DNA of 10,995 nt, taken from an archaeon. Its GTDB lineage: Archaea > Nanoarchaeota > Nanoarchaeia > Pacearchaeales > GW2011-AR1. Positions 1-5,732 of this stretch are shown one piece after another. The DNA lies in NCBI GenBank assembly GCA_030639395.1, contig DAOWCW010000019.1, forward strand, positions 1-10,995, given 5' to 3'. Positions within the stretch are counted from its first letter, which is position 1. Each line of letters begins with the position of its first letter. The translations under genes and the position numbers were made by a program. A model generated the notes under the pieces. That model saw nothing but the letters and a program-made list of their open reading frames with translations, had not been told where the DNA came from and searched no databases.

Positions 1-85
1 TAATAGGCACCATAATCATAGAAAGCGTTACCCCAACAACCCATCCAATACCAACACAAAGCGTCCCCAACAACTCCATTTTCAT
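1..85 (-). CDS. Partial membrane protein, N-terminus only
   Basis: From an ATG at 85 the reading frame stays open to the left edge, giving 28 residues. After a short MKMELL start comes one uninterrupted hydrophobic stretch (GTLCVGIGWVVGV then TLSMIMVPI), which looks like a first membrane helix or signal anchor. The start is chosen because a TATA box on the same strand (107-114) lies about 26 bp upstream, the spacing seen at the leaderless genes elsewhere here. A second open frame from an ATG at 107 lacks a properly placed TATA box and reads as a less natural W/Y/G-rich peptide. The protein family cannot be told from this fragment. Confidence 0.5.
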   Translation of the reverse strand, partial: MKMELLGTLCVGIGWVVGVTLSMIMVPI

Positions 86-106
86 ACCAATAAAATACAA
101 CACCCA

Positions 107-114
107 TTTTTATA
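107..114 (-). promoter_or_regulatory. TATA box of the partial left-edge gene
   Basis: Read on the - strand the sequence is TATAAAAA, with 22 bp between the 7-bp core and the ATG at 85. That predicts a leaderless or nearly leaderless transcript. Unlike most other promoters in the window, it has no TTATCCGA element upstream. Confidence 0.5.
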
Positions 115-160
115 CTTTTCCAAAATCCCCATTCAACCAAAAATCTCCCCAATCCCAAAA

Positions 161-190
161 TCCCGTGCAATCTCGTGAAATCCCGTGGCT
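161..190. repeat. Three 10-bp phased tandem repeats
   Basis: Three consecutive 10-bp units read TCCCGTGCAA, TCTCGTGAAA and TCCCGTGGCT. The core TCYCGTG recurs every 10 bp, about one helical turn, and starts about 47 bp upstream of the TATA box of the left-edge gene. On the - strand the flanking DNA (about 125-207) carries several G-runs of three to five. The rest of the 86-353 intergenic stretch holds no gene that I can support. It does contain a 7-bp stem with loop GTTA at 277-294. Confidence 0.45.
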
Positions 191-353
191 AAATTCTCCC
201 CTCCCCCAATCCTCTAATCTAGACATCTCATTATCATCTCGAAAAAACCCATTTCTCTCCAAAACCTTAACTCACTTGTCTGCGTTAGCAGATACGATAA
301 TATCGAAATTAATTTACAAAACAAACCCTCCAAGTCATAAAAATCATAGATTT

Positions 354-2264
354 TCACTCAGCGAACAACAAATTATTAACAAACGGCTCCAAATCAAAAT
401 TATTCTTTCCCCGCCTCTGCATAGCAAAAACCTCACTATCTAACCTAAAATAAACCCCAGCTCTTCGATAAGCATCTTTAATTAAATCAACTTCTTGGGC
501 ATATTCATCCTCACTGGCAAACAAAATAAACTTTACAACCTTCCGCCTCCCATTCACCCTCAAAACAGTCCGCGAAACATCCCCTTTCTTCTTAACATCC
601 TCCGACAAATCCGAATCAAACTCATAACAAAACCGCCCAAAATATTCCAAGCCCATCTTCCTAAAATCAGGCACAACTAAAGCATAAACAAATCCCTCCT
701 CCAACAACTTATTCCTAACCTTAATCACGGTCGGCTTCGAAACCCAAACCTTCTTCGCAATCTCCGTAGAAGACATTTCTGGATTCCGAATCATCGCATG
801 CAAAACCCTTCGCTCATTCACATTAAGACTGTTTCCTTTATCCACACCAACAGATGTCACCTGAGCAGAAGACACGCCCTTAGATGCCATATTCTTAAAA
901 TCATAAACCTTCGCCTTCTCTTTCCTCCTCAAGCCAAACAACGAATTAACAATTTCAGAAAAATCCCTCAATTCAAAATCCTCTAAATCATAAAAAAAAC
1001 TATTCTCATTAAATCCCAATCTCAATGCCTCCTTATTTTCCTCCTCAAATCTCTCCAAAAACTTCCGAAACACCACATATTTATCCGAAACAAAAACTCC
1101 AAAAAATTTCTCATCTCGATAATTACTCAAAACAACTTCCGGCATCTTCTTTAAAGAATCCAAATTAAGCTTTCTAATCTTCCCTCCACTCTTTCCATCA
1201 AATACTCCAAAAAATTCACAACCAAGCTTCGCAAAATTAGGAATATATTTCAGAGAAAACCAACTCTTTCCCCTCAACCTATTCTTAATCGCAGTCAAAG
1301 TTGACCTCTTTAATTCCAACTTCCCAGACAACTCCTCATCATTCAAAAGCGGCCAACGACAAAGCCCCCAAAGCACAATCTTCTCCTTATCTGTCAAACT
1401 AACTCTCTCACCAGCCTCACTCTCTCTCCTCTTCATTAAAGCAATTCTCTCCTCAAGGTCATGATTCTCCTTCTCTTTTTCTTTTTCCTTACTGATATCC
1501 TTAATATTCCCAACAACACAAAGCCTCTTTCCATTCTCATCAAAAAACCACGTCCTACTATCCAAAAACCACCTATACAAACCATCCTTACGCTTCCATC
1601 TATATTCCCCCACACAAATAGCCTCTTTACTACCACAATCAACTTCACAAACTCCACCTAAATCATCAGGATGAACCCTAGTCAAAAAATCATCATAACT
1701 CATCCGAATAAACTCCCCCAACGGAAAACACATCAAAGTAAAAACCGACTCACTCACATATTCAAAACAGCCCTTCACAAAATCATACCTATAAACAACA
1801 TCCTGAGAATTCTGCAAAATATTATAAAAACTCTCCTCATGCTCCCGACTCATCTTCTCAATAACCTTCTCCTTAACAACCTCCTTCACAACCTCCCTAA
1901 CAACCTCCTTCCTACTTATCCTATACTTAATAACACTAACAACCTGACCTTTCTCATCAAAAATTGGAAACACAAAAACATCTTTCCCATCCTTCTCATT
2001 ATGAACCCGCTTCTTCTCCCCTACAGCCTTATCAATAATACAATCCATACATTTCTCTTTTCGACCATAACAAAGCTCATAGCACTTCACCCCAGGACGA
2101 AACCCATTTATATTAGAAACCTCAACCTCTAAATTTTCAACATTAATAATACTAAAAGGGAATTCCAGCGAACTCAAAATCTTATCAAAAAAACGCCCCG
2201 CCCCACCAAACTTCCTAACATAATCCTCAACTTTAGAAAGTGATGATGAAAATTCGTCACCCAT
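354..2264 (-). CDS. PAS-PAS sensor with tandem wHTH DNA-binding domains
   Basis: A 636-aa cytoplasmic one-component regulator. The first PAS-like domain (about residues 15-115) carries a four-cysteine cluster, C61-x3-C65-x6-C72-x2-C75, of the CY...YG...CxxC kind found in some archaeal and bacterial PAS domains, which might bind metal or sense redox. A VVKE-repeat coiled coil (118-140) joins it to a second PAS domain of the PAS_3 type (about 145-258, with RVHPDD and YRWKRKDG motifs). A Lys/Glu-rich helix then leads to two Lrp/AsnC-like winged-helix domains starting near 290 and 480. These align without gaps over 66 residues with 19 identities, and both end in a P-x-F-x-K-x-G-x-E-x-F-G-x-F block, so they are an internal duplication. 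No kinase domain is present. A frame open to a TTG at 2324 exists. The ATG at 2264 is preferred because TATAAGA lies 20 bp upstream and the upstream codons would overlap the promoter. The gene follows idi but has its own promoter. Confidence 0.85.
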   Translation of the reverse strand: MGDEFSSSLSKVEDYVRKFGGAGRFFDKILSSLEFPFSIINVENLEVEVSNINGFRPGVKCYELCYGRKEKCMDCIIDKAVGEKKRVHNEKDGKDVFVFPIFDEKGQVVSVIKYRISRKEVVREVVKEVVKEKVIEKMSREHEESFYNILQNSQDVVYRYDFVKGCFEYVSESVFTLMCFPLGEFIRMSYDDFLTRVHPDDLGGVCEVDCGSKEAICVGEYRWKRKDGLYRWFLDSRTWFFDENGKRLCVVGNIKDISKEKEKEKENHDLEERIALMKRRESEAGERVSLTDKEKIVLWGLCRWPLLNDEELSGKLELKRSTLTAIKNRLRGKSWFSLKYIPNFAKLGCEFFGVFDGKSGGKIRKLNLDSLKKMPEVVLSNYRDEKFFGVFVSDKYVVFRKFLERFEEENKEALRLGFNENSFFYDLEDFELRDFSEIVNSLFGLRRKEKAKVYDFKNMASKGVSSAQVTSVGVDKGNSLNVNERRVLHAMIRNPEMSSTEIAKKVWVSKPTVIKVRNKLLEEGFVYALVVPDFRKMGLEYFGRFCYEFDSDLSEDVKKKGDVSRTVLRVNGRRKVVKFILFASEDEYAQEVDLIKDAYRRAGVYFRLDSEVFAMQRRGKNNFDLEPFVNNLLFAE

Positions 2265-2315
2265 AAATAACAAAGCTCCACATATCTTATAGTTCTTATT
2301 CACTAATTCGGATAA
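2264..2315 (-). promoter_or_regulatory. Promoter of the PAS-wHTH gene with TTATCCGA element
   Basis: On the - strand: TTATCCGA (2308-2315), 16 bp, TATAAGA (2285-2291), 20 bp, ATG at 2264. Transcription would start at or next to the start codon. The 16-bp spacer carries the AATAA block also found at three other promoters here. If the gene product binds TTATCCGA, this arrangement implies autoregulation. Confidence 0.7.
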
Positions 2316-2342
2316 ATTTCGCAAAACTCGGCTAAATTTCGC
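2308..2342 (-). repeat. 15-bp direct repeat around the regulator promoter
   Basis: On the - strand GCGAAATTTATCCGA (2308-2322) is preceded by GCGAAATTTAGCCGA (2328-2342). There is one mismatch in 15 bp and the spacing is 20 bp, about two helical turns. The upstream copy overlaps the stop codon of idi. This could be a pair of binding sites for a protein contacting one face of the DNA. Confidence 0.55.
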
Positions 2343-2847
2343 CTTTTTTTTTCAACTCCTCAAGTTCTTTCAAAAACCAAGGTGTGTATTTCTCAGGATT
2401 AGAAAAAACATCACGAAACAACTCATTCACTCCAATCCAACAAAAATCCGAAATTTCCTCACTATCAACAACAACATCGTCATCACACTTCCCAACAAAA
2501 ACCGAACAAATCTCTCTTTCACTTCCTTCATCCTCAAACTGTGCCATATATCTAAATTTGTAAACATATCTCAAACCACACGCAATCCCCAACTCCTCAA
2601 CAATCCTCCTTGACGCAGCATTCTCAATTTCTTCACCCCTCCTTGGATGACTACAACAACTATTACTCCAAAACCCAGGCCAAAGCATCTTTCCCTCCGC
2701 CCGCTTCTGAATCAAAAGCTCGCCCTTCGAATTAAAAATAAAAACCGAAAACGCCCGATGCAATTTCCCTAAATCCACATGACAAGCCACCTTCTCACAA
2801 AACCCAATCTCACAATCCTCCTCGTCAACCAAAATCAGTTCCTCCAT
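2332..2847 (-). CDS. idi: Isopentenyl-diphosphate delta-isomerase, type I (Nudix)
   Basis: This 171-aa soluble enzyme converts IPP to DMAPP, the primer for prenyl chain elongation. Its length matches the type I Nudix-fold family (E. coli Idi is 182 aa). By comparison with E. coli, the metal ligands H23, H30, H67, E110 and E112 are all in place. The catalytic cysteine is C65 in NSCCSHP and the catalytic glutamate lies in GSEREIC. The Nudix helix (EE..AASRRIVEELG, about 72-87) is intact, and the family's C-terminal YTPWF is present. Many archaea use the unrelated flavin-dependent type II enzyme, so this is the less common archaeal choice. The start codon lies inside the end of the preceding 114-aa gene (13-bp overlap), implying translational coupling. 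Near the C-terminus the coding strand has an A9 run (KKK). Confidence 0.95.
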   Translation of the reverse strand: MEELILVDEEDCEIGFCEKVACHVDLGKLHRAFSVFIFNSKGELLIQKRAEGKMLWPGFWSNSCCSHPRRGEEIENAASRRIVEELGIACGLRYVYKFRYMAQFEDEGSEREICSVFVGKCDDDVVVDSEEISDFCWIGVNELFRDVFSNPEKYTPWFLKELEELKKKGEI

Positions 2848-3179
2848 CCTCTCCCAAAATAACCCTCCCTTTTCGCATATTCCCTAGCCGCACAATCCAA
2901 CTTCCCAACAAACTGAACAAAACCTTCAATACTCAACCCCTCGGCACAAACATCTTTATTTTCAAAAAACCCCTCAACATCCCCTCCATTCAAACGCCTC
3001 TCCATGGCACGAATCTTAGGAACCAAAACATGCCTATCCCCCAACTTTCCCACTCCGCCACCCCTTCTCATCTCAACAGCATCAGAAGTCAAAACACTAC
3101 AATAATACCACTTCACCAACTCCGCTTCACCAACTCCCTGCCGATCCGAAAAATCCGAAACCAAATCAGGCACACTCAT
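2835..3179 (-). CDS. Unknown 114-aa protein of the isoprenoid operon
   Basis: I do not recognise this protein. It is a small soluble protein with no signal peptide or membrane segment. Visible parts are an N-terminal acidic region followed by VKWYYCSVL, a glycine-rich turn (RRGGGVGKLGDRH), a likely helical middle (VPKIRAMERRL) and a C-terminal helix (FVQFVGKLDCAAREYAKREG) ending in basic and aromatic residues. It has two cysteines but no recognisable catalytic motif. It is clearly translated with its neighbours: its ATG overlaps the stop of the prenyl synthase gene by 4 bp (ATGA), and its end overlaps idi by 13 bp. The context suggests a role in isoprenoid metabolism, perhaps an accessory subunit or missing mevalonate-pathway step, but this is inference only. 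Confidence 0.75.
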   Translation of the reverse strand: MSVPDLVSDFSDRQGVGEAELVKWYYCSVLTSDAVEMRRGGGVGKLGDRHVLVPKIRAMERRLNGGDVEGFFENKDVCAEGLSIEGFVQFVGKLDCAAREYAKREGYFGRGWRN

Positions 3180-4243
3180 ATCTCACGCTCCACAACAAAA
3201 TCCGAAAACATTTTCAATTTATCCTTAACATCACTCGCAACCAAAATCTCATCCAACTTCATCCAAGCCTCCCTTACCAAATTCCGAGCAACCTTATCAG
3301 AATAACTAATAGCATCAGAATTTCTAATCATAGCAACAGCTTCACCAATCAAAACCTTATTCTTCGTCTTCAAATCAAGTATACCAACCAAATCCTTAAT
3401 TTTTTCTTTATCCAAAACATCCAAAGCCCGAATCACCAAAAGAGTACGCTTCCCTTCGCTAATATCATCTCCAAAATCCTTCCCCCAATTCTCACTCGGA
3501 CAAACATTCAAAATATCATCCTGAATTTGAAACGCAACACCTAAAGATTCTGCAAACTCACCCAAAGCTTCAACAACCTCATCACTCGCTCCACCAAGAA
3601 TCCCACCAAGTTTCGCTGCCATCCGAGCCAACGTCCCAGTCTTAAACGCACACATCTGCAAATACTCTTTCTCACTCGGCACACCACCACCTCCATGCCA
3701 AAAAATATCCATCCCCTGCCCAAACGAAATCTTAATCATTTCCTCGTTCACCAATTCGTAAATCCTAATCTTCATTTTCAAATCAAGCGAATCATCCCTC
3801 ATCACACTAAGCATCGGCAAATAATACATCGCATTCCCCGCATTAATCGCAACATCTTCCCCATAAATCTTATGAATACAAGAGCTACCCCTACGAACAT
3901 CCGACCCATCCTCAATATCATCAATCATCAAAGTCCCATTATGAATCACCTCCACAATCGGCAAAAACTTATCAATAACCCCACCACCACCAACAGACTC
4001 ATAACAAAGCTTCATTAAAAATGGACGCCATCTCTTCCCTCCACGATCCAATAAATTCCATACCGGCTTCGCAATCGCACCATCCAACGCCCCAATATCA
4101 TAAACCCATCTTGACTCCCCAAACATTTCCTCCAACCAACCATCAAAACCCCTAGGAATCAAATCCTCAATAGCCTTATCTATCTCCCCAATTTCCTCTT
4201 TCATTTCCTCAAATATTTTATTTCCCATCTTAATCATAGACAT
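3176..4243 (-). CDS. Polyprenyl (geranylgeranyl-type) diphosphate synthase
   Basis: This 355-aa all-helical trans-prenyltransferase elongates DMAPP with IPP, in archaea usually to GGPP for membrane lipids. The family signature GKRWRP (about 69-74, usually GKRLRP) is present. So are the first aspartate-rich motif DDIED (108-112) with following RRG, the FKTGTLA segment and FQIQDDILN, and the GKDFGDDISEGKRT lid. The second aspartate motif is DDILN, with Asn where most members have a final Asp. Residues just before the first motif are small (G-T), with no bulky aromatic stop, which permits C20 or longer products. The frame extends up to a TTG at 4294, but 4243 is the first ATG; ATGs at 4237 and 4228 are also possible. 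It lies 40 bp after the yjbQ-like stop with no clear promoter of its own, so it is probably cotranscribed. Confidence 0.9.
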   Translation of the reverse strand: MSMIKMGNKIFEEMKEEIGEIDKAIEDLIPRGFDGWLEEMFGESRWVYDIGALDGAIAKPVWNLLDRGGKRWRPFLMKLCYESVGGGGVIDKFLPIVEVIHNGTLMIDDIEDGSDVRRGSSCIHKIYGEDVAINAGNAMYYLPMLSVMRDDSLDLKMKIRIYELVNEEMIKISFGQGMDIFWHGGGGVPSEKEYLQMCAFKTGTLARMAAKLGGILGGASDEVVEALGEFAESLGVAFQIQDDILNVCPSENWGKDFGDDISEGKRTLLVIRALDVLDKEKIKDLVGILDLKTKNKVLIGEAVAMIRNSDAISYSDKVARNLVREAWMKLDEILVASDVKDKLKMFSDFVVEREI

Positions 4244-4283
4244 GTGGTATTTTCCCAACCCAACCAGAAAAGCAAAACTTTTC

Positions 4284-4745
4284 TTATGCCCCAATAATAC
4301 TCACAGCATACATCCTTCTCGTCTTGTGTTTTCGCGGACACGGACCATCAAACTCGCCAAACAAAATCCTCTGATATTTTCCCATCTGCAACTTCCCACC
4401 AAAAATAATCAACGACAAACTCGGATTCGAAAAAAACGCCGACTTCAAATGACTATGACAATTAACCGGCTCATCAGGCGGACAATCCAATCTCTTATCA
4501 ATATCATCATGCAAATAACCGCCATCAAAAGGGACCCTGCTCTCAATCTCCCTCACAAAATCCCGAATCAACCTCGGCTCCCCCTCATTTAAATAAATCC
4601 CAACCGTCGTATGCATCGGCTGAATCAAAACATGCCCATTCTTAATCCTCGACTCCGCAACATAATTAATAATCTCATCCGTCAAATCACGAACCTCGGT
4701 CAAACCACCAGTCGTCAAATCACACATCCGAAAAAAACACCTCAT
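4284..4745 (-). CDS. YjbQ/UPF0047 family protein
   Basis: A 153-aa protein of the YjbQ (UPF0047) family, compact beta proteins that form trimers. Some members show weak thiamine-phosphate-synthase-like activity, but the physiological role is uncertain. Family features are the LTDEIINYV helix near the start, GHVLIQPMHTTVGI with the conserved histidine, NEGEP, NCHSHLKSAF (the usual AHxKSA region), and the C-terminal GKLQMGKYQRILFGEFDGP barrel end. Length agrees with complete members. The upstream frame opens at a TTG (4799), but the ATG at 4745 has TATAAGA exactly 20 bp upstream, so it is taken as a leaderless start; an ATG at 4727 is the alternative. It is the first gene of the isoprenoid operon. 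Why a YjbQ protein leads a lipid operon is not known to me. Confidence 0.85.
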   Translation of the reverse strand: MRCFFRMCDLTTGGLTEVRDLTDEIINYVAESRIKNGHVLIQPMHTTVGIYLNEGEPRLIRDFVREIESRVPFDGGYLHDDIDKRLDCPPDEPVNCHSHLKSAFFSNPSLSLIIFGGKLQMGKYQRILFGEFDGPCPRKHKTRRMYAVSIIGA

Positions 4746-4796
4746 AATATAACTACATCGAAGTTTCTTATAATTTTTATTACTATAATCGGATAA
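4745..4796 (-). promoter_or_regulatory. Promoter of the isoprenoid operon with TTATCCGA element
   Basis: On the - strand: TTATCCGA (4789-4796), 16 bp, TATAAGA (4766-4772), 20 bp, ATG at 4745. All three distances match the PAS-wHTH promoter to the base, and the spacer again contains AATAA at the same offset. Predicted leaderless. Confidence 0.7.
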
Positions 4797-4797
4797 C

Positions 4798-4841
4798 AAA
4801 ATCCAAATTTAAAGAAAATATCCAAATTTTTATCCAAATTA
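4798..4841 (+). repeat. ATCCAAATT repeats in the divergent lipid intergenic region
   Basis: ATCCAAATT occurs three times in the same orientation, starting at 4801, 4820 and 4832. The last two are parts of TATCCAAATT copies 12 bp apart. They face the inverted TTATCCGA at 4789-4796 on the other strand. They resemble degenerate versions of that element and fill the upstream side of the ubiA promoter, so they may be a multi-site operator controlling the two divergent lipid operons. Confidence 0.5.
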
Positions 4842-4881
4842 AGTAATAACAAATTAGAACATCAAACCCATTTGCATAACA
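4830..4881 (+). promoter_or_regulatory. Promoter of the ubiA operon with TTATCCAA element
   Basis: TTATCCAA (4830-4837), 16 bp, TTAGAAC (4854-4860) in the TATA-box position, 20 bp, ATG at 4881. The geometry equals that of the other lipid-locus promoters, and the spacer has AATAA at the same offset. The TATA box itself is poor, so this promoter may be weak or activator-dependent. Confidence 0.5.
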
Positions 4882-5732
4882 TGAAGGGTGAAACCAAGTT
4901 TCTAAATCTATTCAAAGCAACAAGATTCCGAAGATGCCTTCCCTCCTTAATGGCAATCTTAATATTTCCCGCCTACGCTGGACACTTCCCAATCACAATC
5001 TTCACCCTAATGATAGTAGCAACATCCCTATATTCTCTCACCTCAATCCACAACGCATACCGCGACAACGACTACATCCTTCCGTCATATTTCCCAGTAA
5101 TCCTAATAGCAGGGCTAACAATAACCATCACAATAGCTGCAACAAATAAAATAATATTAATAACAACCATCCTAGCAATCATCCTGGGATACACTTACAA
5201 TACCGCATCAAGATTCATAATTCTAGGAGACAGCTTCATAGCCGGAATAACTCATTATCTTCTACCCATCATTGCCTCAGCTCTCCTTGTACAAACAAAC
5301 CCACTACCAGCTGCCCCAATATTCTTCTTTTTTATTTTCTCCCTAGTGCCAATAGCAAACCTAAAGGATCTCCAAAAAGACAAAGTTCTCGGATACAAAA
5401 CCTTAGTAAGAGCAGTCAGCAATCCCTTTTGGACCGGAACAATGCTCTCCAACCTAGCCTTCATAACAACATTCATAATTTTCATACTCCTAAAAATTAA
5501 CACCATACTTTTAATCCCACTCTTCCTCTTTCAATTTCTCATAACCTACACCATCCACACCAACATAAGAATCGCCATCGAACTCACAAGACTCTACCTT
5601 ATCACTATCTTCATAATTCTAATCATCACCAAAACCACGCTCCCAATAATCCTCTCAATAGCCACCATAATCTTCACAACATACCTTGCCATTTTCATGT
5701 TAGACATAAAAAAACTCGCCAAAAATGGTTGA
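4881..5732 (+). CDS. UbiA family prenyltransferase (DGGGP synthase candidate)
   Basis: A 283-aa integral membrane protein of about eight or nine hydrophobic helices that transfers a prenyl group from a prenyl diphosphate to an acceptor. Two aspartate motifs bind the Mg-diphosphate. The first is degenerate, N58-AYR-D62-N-D64 (canonical NDxxDxxxD). The second, D163-x3-D167-x3-G171-YKTL, matches the family well. With a prenyl diphosphate synthase and a reductase beside it, the likely archaeal role is digeranylgeranylglyceryl phosphate synthase, the second ether-bond step. A quinone or other aromatic acceptor is possible, since UbiA subfamilies are hard to separate by eye. A TTG at 4872 would add three residues; the ATG is preferred. 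The last 8 bp overlap the next gene, indicating an operon. Its T/I/L/N-rich composition reflects the A/C bias of this strand. Confidence 0.85.
   Translation: MKGETKFLNLFKATRFRRCLPSLMAILIFPAYAGHFPITIFTLMIVATSLYSLTSIHNAYRDNDYILPSYFPVILIAGLTITITIAATNKIILITTILAIILGYTYNTASRFIILGDSFIAGITHYLLPIIASALLVQTNPLPAAPIFFFFIFSLVPIANLKDLQKDKVLGYKTLVRAVSNPFWTGTMLSNLAFITTFIIFILLKINTILLIPLFLFQFLITYTIHTNIRIAIELTRLYLITIFIILIITKTTLPIILSIATIIFTTYLAIFMLDIKKLAKNG

Noticed and set aside
161..190. CRISPR-like array
   Set aside because: The units are only 10 bp and contiguous, with no spacers and no cas genes nearby.
1081..1090. Another TTATCCGAAA copy
   Set aside because: It lies inside the PAS-wHTH coding sequence (encoding part of SDKYV) with no start codon at the right distance, so it is probably chance.
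1861..1920. Possible simple-sequence repeat of CCTCCTTAACAA type
   Set aside because: It encodes the VVKE coiled coil of the PAS linker. The repetition is explained by the protein pattern and strand bias.
1461..2132. Open + strand frames across the regulator gene
   Set aside because: They are antisense to a well-supported gene. The low G content of the + strand makes stop-free antisense frames common, and their I/N/T/P/L-rich products have no domain features.
2265..2324. Twenty-residue N-terminal extension of the PAS-wHTH protein from a TTG at 2324
   Set aside because: It would translate through the TATA box and the TTATCCGA element, and the ATG at 2264 has ideal leaderless spacing.
4746..4799. 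Eighteen-residue extension of the YjbQ-like protein from a TTG at 4799
   Set aside because: The same reason: it covers the promoter. The ATG at 4745 sits 20 bp after TATAAGA, and family members start near there.
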